NCBI GenBank assembly: GCA_020247305.1
Contig: JADCJE010000052.1
Location: forward strand, 1-64,000
Direction: 5' to 3'
Length of the DNA: 64,000 bases
Source of the DNA: Phycisphaerales bacterium
Lineage (GTDB): Bacteria; Planctomycetota; UBA1135; UBA2386
Positions within the stretch are counted from its first letter, which is position 1, and the number at the start of each line of letters is the position of its first letter. A model generated the notes under the pieces. It worked only from the letters and a program-made list of their open reading frames with translations. It was not told where the DNA came from and searched no databases. Positions 54,302 through 63,656 of the stretch are shown one piece after another. A program made the position numbers and the translations under genes.

Positions 54302-55206
54302 GCGCCCACCGCCCGCGGCCGCGCCGCCAGTGCAGCCCGGATCACGGCGAGCGCCTCGTCGCGCCGCGTCTCGGCCAGCGGCAGCCGCGGCGGCCGCACG
54401 CGTTCGCTGCCCTGACCGACCTCCTGCTGCACCAGCTTGATGAGCTGCACGAACTCCGGCACGGTGTCGAGGCGCAGCAGCGGCAGGAACCAGCGGTAGA
54501 GCGCCGCCGCCTCGGCGTGGCGGCTATCGCGCGCCAGCTCGAACAACAGCACTGACTCGCGCGGCAACGCGTTGACGAGGCCAGCGACCCAGCCGACCGC
54601 GCCGGCGGCGACGCCTTCGCACAGCATGTCGTCCATGCCGACCAGCACGTCGATCCGGTCGCCGAGCAGCGCCTTGAGCGCGGTGACGCGACGGGCATCG
54701 CCGCTCGACTCCTTCACGGCGACGAGGTTGCGGTGCTCGTGCGCCAGCGCGGCGACGTGCGGCGCCGCGAAGTCGACGCCGTACGCCGGTGGGTTGTTGT
54801 AGAGCATGCACGGCAGCGACGTGGCGCGGAGCACCGCACCGACGTGCGCCAGCGCCTCGGCCATGTCGCCCTTGTGCACGTAGGCGGGCAGCACCATCAG
54901 GCCAGCGCATCCCGCGCCGGCCGCCGCCTGGGCCAACGCGACCGCGGCGCGCGTGCTGAGCGCGGCGATGCCCGGCAGCACCGGCTTGCCGCCAGCCGCG
55001 GCGACGACGGTGCGCAGCACGGCCACCTTCTCGTCGAAGTCGAGCGTGGCGCCTTCGCCGAGCGAGCCGAGCGGGATGACACCGCCGCAACCGGCGTCGA
55101 GTTGCCACCGGACGTGGCGACCGAGGAAGTCGTGGTCGACGCGATCGTCGGCCAGGAACGGCGTCGTGATGGCGGGCAGGACGTGGCGGAACGGCGACGT
55201 GGGCAT
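54298..55206 (-). CDS. DapA-family lyase/deaminase
   Basis: 302 residues, class I aldolase-type TIM barrel. [20 protein letters not shown] (near residue 52), the catalytic Tyr in [12 protein letters not shown] (near 140) and the Schiff-base Lys in [11 protein letters not shown] (near 168) are present. With the following KGSA dehydrogenase this fits pyrroline-4-hydroxy-2-carboxylate deaminase (hydroxyproline) or a keto-deoxy-sugar-acid dehydratase; true lysine DapA is less likely from context. The first gene of the pair. Divergent from the ferredoxin gene across 79 bases. Confidence 0.85.
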   Translation of the reverse strand: MPTSPFRHVLPAITTPFLADDRVDHDFLGRHVRWQLDAGCGGVIPLGSLGEGATLDFDEKVAVLRTVVAAAGGKPVLPGIAALSTRAAVALAQAAAGAGCAGLMVLPAYVHKGDMAEALAHVGAVLRATSLPCMLYNNPPAYGVDFAAPHVAALAHEHRNLVAVKESSGDARRVTALKALLGDRIDVLVGMDDMLCEGVAAGAVGWVAGLVNALPRESVLLFELARDSRHAEAAALYRWFLPLLRLDTVPEFVQLIKLVQQEVGQGSERVRPPRLPLAETRRDEALAVIRAALAARPRAVGA

Positions 55207-55285
55207 CGGCCGACAGCGAACGCCACGGTCACATCCGGCGCAAGGGCGGTGGCGCCGGCGCCCGTGGGCCGCCATCCTGCTCGCC

Positions 55286-55681
55286 ATGAGCGACGACGCG
55301 ACGAAGCAGAAGCAGGCGGAACTCTGCGCCAAGGTAGGCCTGCCGCATGCCAGGCGGCACATCTTCCTTTGCGCCGACCAGACCAACCCGAAGTGCTGCG
55401 ACAAGGACCGCGGCCTCGCGGCGTGGGAGCACCTGAAGTCGCGGCTCAAGACGCTGGGGCTGTCGGAGCAAGGCGGCGTGCAGCGGACGAAGGCGAACTG
55501 CCTGCGGCTGTGCACCGGCGGGCCGATCGCGGTCGTCTACCCCGAAGGCGCGTGGTACCGCGACTGCGATCCGCCGGTGCTCGATCGCATCATCGAGCAG
55601 CACCTGATCGGCGGCGAGGTCGTGCGCGAGCACCTGATCACCACTGCGCCGCTGCCAGGCGGCCGCTGCGGCCCGGCGTGA
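55286..55681 (+). CDS. Thioredoxin-like [2Fe-2S] ferredoxin
   Basis: 131 residues. Thioredoxin-fold ferredoxin family. [20 protein letters not shown] holds the first cysteines and [20 protein letters not shown] the second pair, together able to hold a 2Fe-2S cluster; [13 protein letters not shown] is the family signature. Cytoplasmic electron carrier, partner unknown. Its stop overlaps the next gene start (GTGA). Confidence 0.9.
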   Translation: MSDDATKQKQAELCAKVGLPHARRHIFLCADQTNPKCCDKDRGLAAWEHLKSRLKTLGLSEQGGVQRTKANCLRLCTGGPIAVVYPEGAWYRDCDPPVLDRIIEQHLIGGEVVREHLITTAPLPGGRCGPA

Positions 55682-56283
55682 GCGACGTACGGATCGACGG
55701 CCCCGACGACGCGCCGGCGACGCTGCTGCTGGCGCACGGCGCTGGCACGGGCAAGGAGCACGACGTCCTGGACGCGATCGCGCAGGGTCTCGCCGGCCCG
55801 CAGCGCCGCGTGGTGCGCTTCGACTTCCCGTACCGGTCCGCCGGCCGCAGGCTGCCTGACCCCTTGCCACGGTTGCAGGACGCGCTGCGGGCCGCGGTCG
55901 CCGCGCACGGCCGCGGCGCCATCGCGCTCGCCGGCAAGTCGCTCGGCGGCCGCGTGGCCTCGACCCTCGCCGACGAACTGGCGGCGCGCGCGCTGCTCTG
56001 CTTCGGGTACCCGTTCCATCCGCCGAAGGACGCGAGCCGCCTGCGCACCGCGCACCTCGCGGCGCTGCGCACGCCGACGCTCGTGCTGCAGGGCGAACGC
56101 GACCCCTTCGGCGACCGCGCCGAGGTCGCCGGCTACGCGCTGTCGCCGGCGATCACCGTGCACTGGCTCCTCGACGGCGACCACGATCTGCGGCCACGCA
56201 GGGCAAGCGGCCGGACCGCGCACGTCAACCTCGCCGAAGCGATCGACGCCGCCGGCGCCTTCCTGCGACACCACGGCGCTTGA
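55678..56283 (+). CDS. Alpha/beta-hydrolase family protein
   Basis: 201 residues, the small dienelactone/TGL2-like hydrolase type. [17 protein letters not shown] begins the fold, the nucleophile elbow is [15 protein letters not shown] (Ser near 84), the acid lies in [16 protein letters not shown] and the His in [12 protein letters not shown]. Ser, Asp and His are all in place, so it should be active on an ester or thioester; the substrate is unknown. The GTG at 55678 overlaps the ferredoxin stop. Confidence 0.88.
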   Translation: MSDVRIDGPDDAPATLLLAHGAGTGKEHDVLDAIAQGLAGPQRRVVRFDFPYRSAGRRLPDPLPRLQDALRAAVAAHGRGAIALAGKSLGGRVASTLADELAARALLCFGYPFHPPKDASRLRTAHLAALRTPTLVLQGERDPFGDRAEVAGYALSPAITVHWLLDGDHDLRPRRASGRTAHVNLAEAIDAAGAFLRHHGA

Positions 56284-56315
56284 GCCGCAGCGCACACACG
56301 GAATCGTGCGGCGCC

Positions 56316-56335
56316 GTGGCTGCGCGTGCAGCCAC
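56316..56335. terminator. Bidirectional hairpin between convergent genes
   Basis: GTGGCTGC-GCGT-GCAGCCAC: a perfect eight-pair stem with a four-base loop in the 106-bp gap between the hydrolase stop (56283) and the kgd stop (56390). No T-run. The location argues for a shared terminator. Confidence 0.55.
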
Positions 56336-56389
56336 CGCGACACGTGGCAGCCACGATCGGCCGCATGCAGGACGACCTCCGGCCGACGC

Positions 56390-59300
56390 TCAACCGCGCA
56401 GCGCCGACGCGATCAGCGCCGCCTGCTCGGCCTTGTGCTTGTGCGAGCTGCCGGTCGCCGGGCTGGCGGCGGCGCGGCGCGTCGCGCGGGCCGCCCAGTC
56501 GAAGCGGTCGCGGACGAACGTCCACGCGCCCATGTTGGCCGGCTCTTCCTGGCACCAGACGAACTTCGCCGCCGGATAGCGCGCGCGCAGCGCCGCCATG
56601 GCCGTCGCCGGCCACGGGTAGAGCAGCTCGACGCGCACCAAGGCGACGCTGCGGTCGTCACCGCGCGCGTCGGCGAGGTCGTAGTAGACCTTGCCCGAAC
56701 AGCAGACGACGCGGGTGACGCTGGCGGCGTCGACGATCGAGCCGTCGTCGCGCACCTGCTGGAAGCCGCCGTGTGCAAGATCGTCGGCCGCCGAACCGGC
56801 TTCCTTCTGGCGCAGCAGGCTCTTCGGCGTCATCACCACCAGCGGCTTGCGGTCAGCGTCGAGCGCCTGCGCCATCAACAGGTGAAAGTAGCTGGCCGCG
56901 CACGACGGGTTGGCGACGCGGAGGTTGTTCTCGGCGCAGAGTTGCAGGAAACGCTCCAGGCGCGCGCTGCTGTGCTCGGGCCCCTGGCCGTCGTAGCCGT
57001 GCGGCAACAGCAGCACGAGGCCCGACTGCTGGTTCCACTTGGCTTCGCCAGCGGCGAGGAACTGGTCGATCTGGATCTGCGCGCCGTTGCAGAAGTCGCC
57101 GAACTGCGCCTCCCACAGGCACAGCGTGCGCGGGTTGGCGACGCTGTAGCCGTACTCGAAGCCGAGAGCGGCCTCCTCGCTGAGCAGCGAGTCGATGACC
57201 GTGAACGGCGCCTGACCGGCCGCCAACTGGTTCAGCGCGACGTGGCGCTTGCCGTTGGCGGCGTCGTACAGGGCGGCGTGGCGCTGGCTGAACGTGCCGC
57301 GGCCGCAGTCCTGGCCGGCGAACCGCACCGGGACGCCGGCGGTGACCAGGCACGCGAACGCCAGCGTCTCCGCGGTGGCGAAGTCGACCGGCTGCTTGCC
57401 GGCGAGCATCTCGGCGCGGCGCAGCAGCACGCCCTTGACCTTCGGGTGCGGCGTGAAGCCGGCCGGCCAGTCGAGCAGCGTGCCGTTGAGCTGGCGCAGC
57501 GTCTCGATCGGCGTCGCCGGGACCATCGGCGACCATTCGCGCTCCACCACCTCGGCCGGCAGCGTGATCGGCGGCTGCTCGTGCGCGCGCACGACGTCGA
57601 GCGCTTCCTTCAGGTGCTGCTGCACCTTCTGGTCGTAGGCGGCGATCTCGTCGGCGCGCAGCACGCCGGCGCGGATCAGGTAGTTCTGGTAGATCTTGCG
57701 CACGGTCGGGTGGCGCTCGATCTGCTGGTACAGCAGCGGCTGCGTGTAGCTCGGCTCGTCGCCCTCGTTGTGGCCGTGCCGCCGGTAGCAGACGATGTCG
57801 AGCACGACGTCGGCGTGGAAGCGCGCGCGATACTCCATCGCCAGACGGATCATGCGCACGGCCGCCAGCGGGTCGTCGCCGTTGACGTGGAAGACCGGCG
57901 CCTGGATGCCCTTCACGACGTCGGTGCAGAAGAGCGTACTGCGCGAGTCGTGCGGCGAGGTCGTGTAGCCGATCTGGTTGTTGACGACGACGTGGATGGT
58001 GCCGCCGGTCTTGTAGCCCTGCAGCTGCGACATCTGCAGCGTCTCGAACACGACGCCCTGGCCGGCGAAGGCCGCGTCGCCGTGGATCAGCACCGGCAGG
58101 ACCGCGTCGAGCACGTTGGTCGATGGCTCGGCGGCGAGCTCGTCCTGGCGCGCCCGCGCCATGCCCTCCACCACCGGATCGACGGCTTCGAGGTGGCTCG
58201 GATTGCAGGCGAGCTCGAGCGCGATCGGCTTGCCGGAGTGCGTGACGTGCTCGGCCTGCGCGCCGAGGTGGTACTTCACGTCGCCGGAGCCCTGCGCCAT
58301 CGTCGGGTCGAGGAAGCCCTCGAACTCGCCGAAGATCTTGGTGACCGGCTTCTTCAGCACGTGGGCCAGCACGTTGAGGCGGCCGCGGTGCGCCATGCCG
58401 AGCACGGCTCGCTTGCAGCCGAAGTCGGCGGCGCGCTCCAGCAGCGCGTCGAGCACGGGGATGAGCGTCTCGCCGCCCTCCAGCGAGAACCGTTTGGCGC
58501 CGACGAAGCGCGTGTGGAGGAACTGCTCGAAGGCCTCGGCCTCGACGAGCTTGTCGAGGATCTGCAGCTGCGCCTGCTTGCCGAGCTGCTCCTCGTTGCG
58601 GTTGCCCTCCATCTTGTCGCGGAGCCACGTGCGCTGCTCGCTGTCCGCGATGTGCATGTACTCCGCGCCGACGTGGCGGCAGTACGTGAGGTGCAGGGTC
58701 TCCTGGATCTCGCGCAGCGTCGCGAACGGCTTCTTGGTGGCGCCGTCGCTGTAGAACGTGCGCTCCTTGTCCCACATCGTCAGGCCGTACGTCGACATGT
58801 CGAGCTCAGGCCAGTCCTTGGGCTCGAACTGCAGCGGGTCCAGATCGGCGAGCACGTGGCCGCGGACGCGGTAGCTGCGGATGTAGGTCATCAGGCCCGC
58901 CGCGCGCTCGAGGTTCTCGGCCTCGCGCAGCGAGCTGCCGAGCGGCGGCCGGCGGTCGACGCAGTTGCCGACCGGTCGGTACGGCACCTTGAGCGAGCGG
59001 AACACGCCTTCGAAGAAGCCTTCTTCGCCGAGCAGCAGCCTGTGCATCCAGTCGAGGAACTGGCCCGACTCGGCGCCCTGGATGACGCGGTGGTCGTAGG
59101 TGCTCGTCAGAATCATCACGCGCGAGACGCCGAGCTCGGTCAGCGTGTCGGGCGACGCGCCCTGGAACGCGCCGGGCACGGTGATCGCGCCGGTGGCCAT
59201 GATGAAGCTCTGGCCGCTCATCAGGCGCGGCAGCGAGCTGACCGTGCCGATCGTGCCGGGGTTGGTCAGCGTGCAGGTCGTGCCGGCGAAGTCGTCCGGC

Positions 59301-59971
59301 GTCAGCGCGCCCTTGCGCGCCTTGTCGATCTGGTCGTTGTAGGCGGCGAAGAACGCGGCGAAGTCGAGCGCGCCGCAGTCCTTGACGTTGGGCACGACGA
59401 GGCTGCGGCGGCCGTCCTTGCCGGGCAGGTCGACGGCGATGCCGACGTTGAGCGCCTTGCCGATGCGGCGGAACGGCTTGCCGTCCTGGTCGACGAACTG
59501 GCCGGCCATCGCCGGCACGCGCAGGATCGACTGCACCATCGCCCACGCGATCAGGTGCGTGAAGCTGACCTTGGGCAGGTAGAGGCCCTGCTGATGGCGG
59601 TTGATCGCGTGCCGGTTCTCCTCCAGCACCTTGACCGGGATCTCGCGCGTCGACGTCGCCGTCGGCACGCCGAGACTCTCGGCCATGTTCTTGACGATGC
59701 GACCGGCGACGCCGACGAGCGGTTGCAGTTCGTCGTTGCGCGGCGCCGACTGGGCCGACTGGGCCGGTGCGGCCTGCGGCTCGACGACGGCGACGGCCGT
59801 CGACTTGCCGCCGACCGCGGCCTGCGCCCGCTGCTCGGGCGGCAGCGCCGACTCGAACCAGTTGCGCCACTCGGCCGGCACCGACTCCGGCGCCTGCAGG
59901 TACTCGCCGTACACCTTTTCGGCGTACGCCGCGTTGAGTCCGAACACTTCCTCGAAGTCAGGTCGTTGCAT
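56390..59971 (-). CDS. kgd: Fused E2-E1 2-oxoglutarate dehydrogenase (Kgd/OdhA type)
   Basis: 1193 residues. The start (RPDFEEVFGLNAAYAEKVYG) is the short N-terminal E1-interaction segment, then a Gln/Ala linker. An E2 succinyltransferase catalytic domain (about residues 80-340) follows with TYDHRVIQGAESGQFLDWMH, where the family's usual HRxxDG Asp is Gln, as in the actinobacterial enzyme. The E1 thiamine-diphosphate part (about 385-1193) has LGMAHRGRLNVLAHVLKKPV, LIHGDAAFAGQGVVFETLQM, RRHGHNEGDEPSYTQPLLY and CLWEAQFGDFCNGAQIQIDQ. No lipoyl domain is present, so a separate lipoyl-E2 must supply it. It runs 99 bases after infC. Confidence 0.95.
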   Translation of the reverse strand: MQRPDFEEVFGLNAAYAEKVYGEYLQAPESVPAEWRNWFESALPPEQRAQAAVGGKSTAVAVVEPQAAPAQSAQSAPRNDELQPLVGVAGRIVKNMAESLGVPTATSTREIPVKVLEENRHAINRHQQGLYLPKVSFTHLIAWAMVQSILRVPAMAGQFVDQDGKPFRRIGKALNVGIAVDLPGKDGRRSLVVPNVKDCGALDFAAFFAAYNDQIDKARKGALTPDDFAGTTCTLTNPGTIGTVSSLPRLMSGQSFIMATGAITVPGAFQGASPDTLTELGVSRVMILTSTYDHRVIQGAESGQFLDWMHRLLLGEEGFFEGVFRSLKVPYRPVGNCVDRRPPLGSSLREAENLERAAGLMTYIRSYRVRGHVLADLDPLQFEPKDWPELDMSTYGLTMWDKERTFYSDGATKKPFATLREIQETLHLTYCRHVGAEYMHIADSEQRTWLRDKMEGNRNEEQLGKQAQLQILDKLVEAEAFEQFLHTRFVGAKRFSLEGGETLIPVLDALLERAADFGCKRAVLGMAHRGRLNVLAHVLKKPVTKIFGEFEGFLDPTMAQGSGDVKYHLGAQAEHVTHSGKPIALELACNPSHLEAVDPVVEGMARARQDELAAEPSTNVLDAVLPVLIHGDAAFAGQGVVFETLQMSQLQGYKTGGTIHVVVNNQIGYTTSPHDSRSTLFCTDVVKGIQAPVFHVNGDDPLAAVRMIRLAMEYRARFHADVVLDIVCYRRHGHNEGDEPSYTQPLLYQQIERHPTVRKIYQNYLIRAGVLRADEIAAYDQKVQQHLKEALDVVRAHEQPPITLPAEVVEREWSPMVPATPIETLRQLNGTLLDWPAGFTPHPKVKGVLLRRAEMLAGKQPVDFATAETLAFACLVTAGVPVRFAGQDCGRGTFSQRHAALYDAANGKRHVALNQLAAGQAPFTVIDSLLSEEAALGFEYGYSVANPRTLCLWEAQFGDFCNGAQIQIDQFLAAGEAKWNQQSGLVLLLPHGYDGQGPEHSSARLERFLQLCAENNLRVANPSCAASYFHLLMAQALDADRKPLVVMTPKSLLRQKEAGSAADDLAHGGFQQVRDDGSIVDAASVTRVVCCSGKVYYDLADARGDDRSVALVRVELLYPWPATAMAALRARYPAAKFVWCQEEPANMGAWTFVRDRFDWAARATRRAAASPATGSSHKHKAEQAALIASALRG

Positions 59972-60025
59972 TGCGTCGCGTGACCGCGGCGGCACCGCGG
60001 GGCTGCCGATCCTACGCGACGGCGC

Positions 60026-60068
60026 GCCCCGCCGCCGCAGGGAGTTGGCCAACTGTCGGGCGCGGGGC
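60026..60068. terminator. Hairpin between infC and kgd
   Basis: GCCCCGC (60026-60032) pairs with GCGGGGC (60062-60068) around a loop that holds the perfect palindrome AGTTGGCCAACT (60043-60054). It begins just past the infC stop. No T-run. It could end infC transcripts or be a processing or attenuation site within an infC-kgd transcript. Confidence 0.4.
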
Positions 60069-60070
60069 GG

Positions 60071-60616
60071 CTACTTCTTCGTCAGCAGCAAGACCATGCG
60101 CTTGCCCTCGACGCGGATGCCAGCCTCGATCTTGGCGATGTCGCTCAGTTCCTTGACGACTTCGTTGATCACCTGCTCGCCGACTTCCTTGTGGGTGATC
60201 TGACGGCCCTTGAAGACGCAGCAGACCAGCACCTTGTCGCCATCGGCGAAGAACTGGCGCGCCTGCTTGATCTTGACCTGCAGATCGTGCTCGCCGGTCA
60301 CCGGCCGCACGCGCAGTTCCTTGATCTGCACCTGGTGCTGCTTGCGACGGCTCGCCTGCTCCTTCTTCTTCTCCTCGTACTTGTACTTCCCGAAGTCCAT
60401 GATGCGGCACACGGGCGGCCGCTGGTTCGGGGCGATCTCGACGAGGTCGAGTTGCTTCTGGATCGCGAGCGCGAGGGCGTCGGCGGTCAGCAGGATGCCG
60501 AGCTGCTTGTTGTCCTCGTCGATGACGCGGACTTCGCGGATGCGGATCTGGTGGTTGATGCGCGGGCCACGATCCTGCGACATCGGGGGACGTCGCGAAT
60601 CAGGCCTGCCGGACAT
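60071..60616 (-). CDS. infC: Translation initiation factor IF-3
   Basis: 181 residues, normal size. IF-3 keeps ribosomal subunits apart and checks start-codon pairing. INHQIRIREVRVIDEDNKQL, ALAIQKQLDLVEIAPNQRPP, VCRIMDFGKYKYEEKKKEQ, KELRVRPVTGEHDLQVKI and VCCVFKGRQITHKEVGEQVI are the two-domain signatures. The ATG at 60616 has AGAGGA three bases upstream; an ATG at 60583 is also in frame. The usual partners rpmI and rplT do not follow; kgd does. Confidence 0.96.
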   Translation of the reverse strand: MSGRPDSRRPPMSQDRGPRINHQIRIREVRVIDEDNKQLGILLTADALALAIQKQLDLVEIAPNQRPPVCRIMDFGKYKYEEKKKEQASRRKQHQVQIKELRVRPVTGEHDLQVKIKQARQFFADGDKVLVCCVFKGRQITHKEVGEQVINEVVKELSDIAKIEAGIRVEGKRMVLLLTKK

Positions 60617-60787
60617 GAATCCTCTGGGACTTCAACAGCACGATACGGGCGCTCCTGTGGGTGGACGGCGGAAGGCCGCGCAGGAAGCCTGCCGGCCGGG
60701 CGGAAGGCTAGTGGCGTCGTCCGCCTGCCGCAACCTCCCGTCGGCCGGTGGCTTCGTCACCGCCAGCCGCGGACCGGACCGCGCCGG

Positions 60788-61095
60788 TCAATCGCCGAAC
60801 CGGATGTCGCTGCCTGCCGACGCGGTAACCCGAAGGCGTTGGCCGCCGGGTCGAGCGAAAACGACTGGGGCAGAACACGGACACCTGGAACAAAGCCCGG
60901 TTGGCCGGGGATCGGCAGGGCGAAGTTGCCCTGCGCGCCCGGCCCGGCGACGGCCGCGCTGAACTGCGAGTCGACCAGCAGGTTGCAGCCGGTCATGCCG
61001 ATGCCGGTCAAAGGCAGCGGCACCCCGTTGGCGGACGTGTTCGACGTCCCGAACGCCAAGCGCGCGATGCCGTACAGCAGCCCGCCCGCCTCGTC
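60788..61095 (-). pseudogene. 3' remnant of a secreted protein gene (C-terminal domain only)
   Basis: The minus reading LYGIARLAFGTSNTSANGVP, LPLTGIGMTGCNLLVDSQF, LPIPGQPGFVPGVRVLPQS and FSLDPAANAFG is, from memory, a common C-terminal domain of planctomycete exported proteins. One base is missing in a G run near 60830; restoring it gives VTASAGSDIRFGD and a stop at 60788. There is no start codon or signal peptide upstream; instead the sequence abruptly becomes text that reads better on the plus strand at about 61095. So it is a 5'-truncated, frameshifted remnant. The 171 bases between infC and this remnant show no gene, only a small hairpin at 60772-60789. Confidence 0.65.
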
Positions 61096-61595
61096 GGCAC
61101 GCTGGCGCCCAGCAGCCGCATCCGGGTGTTGGTGCGACCGAACCCGGGCGAGACGTTGCGCATCGTCGAGTCGAACGCCGCGGGCGAGGCCGAACTCGCG
61201 CCGCTGCCGCCGGGGCCCGTCGAGGTCGTCGCGGACGGCGTCGGCATCGCGCCATGTCGCCGGCGCTTCGATCTCGCCGCCGGCCTCAACACCCTCGAAC
61301 TCGAGGTGACGCCCTGTGCCACCGCGTTGTTCGAGTTCGCCTTCGCTGTCGCCGACAATCCGTTCGCCGTCGACGGGCCGCTGCGCCTGCGCATCTTCGA
61401 CGACGACGGCGCGCTCGCGCACGAATGCGCAGTCGGCAAGGTCGTCGAACCGGGCCGATTCCGCATCGCCCTGGGCTTGCCCGGAGGCGACCACCGCGCG
61501 GCTGCGACTTCGATCTGGAACGCCACGGGCTCGGTCGGCTTCCGCGTCCGGCGAGCGGCGCCACGGCGCCGATCCGCATCGACCTGGCGCGCTGA
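61096..61595 (+). pseudogene. 3' remnant of a second gene, head-to-head with the first
   Basis: The plus reading RIRVLVRPNPGETLRIVESN, then PLPPGPVEVVADGVGIAPCR, FDLAAGLNTLELEVTPCATA and VDGPLRLRIFDDDGALAHEC, is continuous for about 150 codons and looks like the beta-sandwich end of a secreted protein with carboxypeptidase-regulatory-like domains. Near 61550 one base seems lost; the next frame gives SGATAPIRIDLAR and a stop at 61595. It has no start, no signal peptide and no ribosome site. Between 61596 and the next gene at 61754 I see nothing. Confidence 0.6.
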
Positions 61596-61753
61596 GCGCC
61601 TGCGACGAGAGCTCGATCCGGCCTCCCGGCCCGCCCCAGGGGGCCGCTGCCGCGGCCACGCAGCGACCGAGCGACCGACGGTCGCCCAGGCGCTGACTCG
61701 CCTTGGCGTCGGTCGCATTCGCGCCGTCGCCGGCGCGCCGCTAGAACACGCCG

Positions 61754-63595
61754 ATGCGCCATTCGCCGTCGCTACTGACCGCGCTGCTGGCCGCCTGCAG
61801 CGCCGCACCTCGCGTCGAGATGCCCTTCCCCGCCGACCCTCACTCCTTCGCCGAACCGCAGCGCGTGCGCTCTCGGCACGTCGAACTCGACCTCGCGCTC
61901 GACTTCGGCACCAAGGTCGCGCGCGGACACGTCTGGCACGACCTCGAACGCACGGACGCGACGGCGCCCTTCGTCGTCGACACCGACGGCCTCGCGATCG
62001 GCGGCGCCTTCGACCAGGACGGTCGGCCGCTGTTCGTCGACCTCGCCAGCCTGCCGGACCCGCTGCGCGGCCAGCGCCTCGCCGTCCGTCTGCGCGCGGA
62101 CACGGAGCGCGTGCGCATCGACTACAGCACGGCGCCCGACGCCGAAGCGATGCAGTGGCTCGCGCCCGAGCAGACCGACGGCGGCAAGCAGCCGTTCCTA
62201 TTCACCCAGGGGCAGGCGATCCTGACGCGCAGCTGGATCCCGCTGCAGGACAGCCCGAGCGTGCGGGTGACGTGGCAGGCGCGCATCCAGTCGCCTGCCG
62301 GGCTCGTGCCGTTGATGAGCGCGATGCGGCGCGAGGAACGCGCCGACGGCGTGCACTTCGCAATGGACCGCGCCGTGCCGCCGTACCTGATCGCGCTCGC
62401 CTGCGGCGATCTGGCGTCGCGACCGTTGAGCGACCGCTGCGCAGTTTGGGCCGAACCGTCGATGCTCGACCTCGCCGCCAGCGAACTGGCCGACACCGAG
62501 GCGATGGTCGCCGCCTGCGAGGGCTTGTTCGGCCCCTACCGCTGGGGCCGCTACGACGTGCTCGTGCTGCCGCCGAGTTTCCCGTTCGGCGGCATGGAGA
62601 ACCCGTGCCTGACGTTCGCGACGCCGACCATCCTCGCCGGCGACAAGTCGCTGGTCTCGCTGATCGCGCACGAACTCGCGCACAGCTGGTCCGGCAACCT
62701 CGTCACCAACGCGACGTGGCGCGACTTCTGGCTGAACGAGGGCTTCACGGTCTACCTGGAGCACCGGATCATGGAACGAGTGTTCGGACGCGACCGCGCC
62801 GCGATGGAGACGAACCTCGGCATGCAGGAACTGGCCGACGAATTGCGGTCGCTGCCCGAAGCGGATCAGCGCCTGCACATCGACCTCGCTGGGCGCAACC
62901 CGGACGACGGCATGACGGGCGTGCCCTACCAGAAGGGTGCAGCCTTCCTGCGCCGACTCGAGCAGTTGTTCGGCCGCGAACGCGTCGACGCCTTCCTGCG
63001 GCGCTGGTTCGACGAACATGCCTTCCGCAGCGTCACCACGGCGACATTCGTCGACTGGCTGCAGCGGGAGTTGCTGGCGCAGGACCCGGCGGCGGCAGCG
63101 GACATCGACGTCACCCGCTGGATCGAAGGCGCCGGCCTGCCAGCCGACGCGCCGGCAGCCGACAGTGCGCTGTTCGCCGCCGTCGACGCGCAACTGGCAG
63201 CGCTGCGCAGCGGCACGGCGCCCGACCGACTCGACGTCACCGGCTGGGTCACGCAGCAGTGGCTCCGTTTCCTGCACGGACTCGGCGACTGCACGCCCGA
63301 ACGCATGGGCGAACTCGACGGCGCGTTCCAGTTCACGCGCACCGGCAACAGCGAGATCCTCTGCGCGTGGCTGGCGCTGTCGATCCGCGCCGACTACCGC
63401 GGTACCGACCGGCGCCTCGACCTCTTCCTGCTGACCGTCGGTCGGCGCAAGTTCGTCAAGCCGCTGTACGAAGCGATGCTCGCCCGCCCGGACGGACTCG
63501 CGCGCGCCAAGGCGATCTACTCCAAGGCGCGGCCGCGCTACCACGCGGTCACCCAGCGGACCCTCGATGCGATGATCGCGGCAGCCGACCGCTGA
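61754..63595 (+). CDS. M1 family aminopeptidase lipoprotein (LTA4-hydrolase-like)
   Basis: 613 residues. The signal ends in a lipobox LAAC (Cys15), so it should be membrane-anchored outside the cytoplasm. The M1 signature is complete: FGGMENPCLTFATPTI near residue 280, HELAHSWSGNLVTNATW near 305 (zinc His pair and Glu) and WLNEGFTVYLE near 328 (third ligand). The C-terminal all-helical domain ends KARPRYHAVTQRTLDAMIAA, as in leukotriene-A4-hydrolase-type members. Removes N-terminal residues from peptides. Single-gene unit next to the two remnants. Confidence 0.95.
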   Translation: MRHSPSLLTALLAACSAAPRVEMPFPADPHSFAEPQRVRSRHVELDLALDFGTKVARGHVWHDLERTDATAPFVVDTDGLAIGGAFDQDGRPLFVDLASLPDPLRGQRLAVRLRADTERVRIDYSTAPDAEAMQWLAPEQTDGGKQPFLFTQGQAILTRSWIPLQDSPSVRVTWQARIQSPAGLVPLMSAMRREERADGVHFAMDRAVPPYLIALACGDLASRPLSDRCAVWAEPSMLDLAASELADTEAMVAACEGLFGPYRWGRYDVLVLPPSFPFGGMENPCLTFATPTILAGDKSLVSLIAHELAHSWSGNLVTNATWRDFWLNEGFTVYLEHRIMERVFGRDRAAMETNLGMQELADELRSLPEADQRLHIDLAGRNPDDGMTGVPYQKGAAFLRRLEQLFGRERVDAFLRRWFDEHAFRSVTTATFVDWLQRELLAQDPAAAADIDVTRWIEGAGLPADAPAADSALFAAVDAQLAALRSGTAPDRLDVTGWVTQQWLRFLHGLGDCTPERMGELDGAFQFTRTGNSEILCAWLALSIRADYRGTDRRLDLFLLTVGRRKFVKPLYEAMLARPDGLARAKAIYSKARPRYHAVTQRTLDAMIAAADR

Positions 63596-63656
63596 GCGGC
63601 CTCGCCCCGCTGGCGCGCCGCTTGGCTTTGGCCACGCGCGGACGTAGATTGTGCGC

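Noticed and set aside
56306-59983. A 1225-codon plus reading opposite kgd
   Set aside because: It is the antisense shadow of kgd: Val/Leu/Arg/His-rich with no domain, while the minus frame has complete E2 and E1 motifs.
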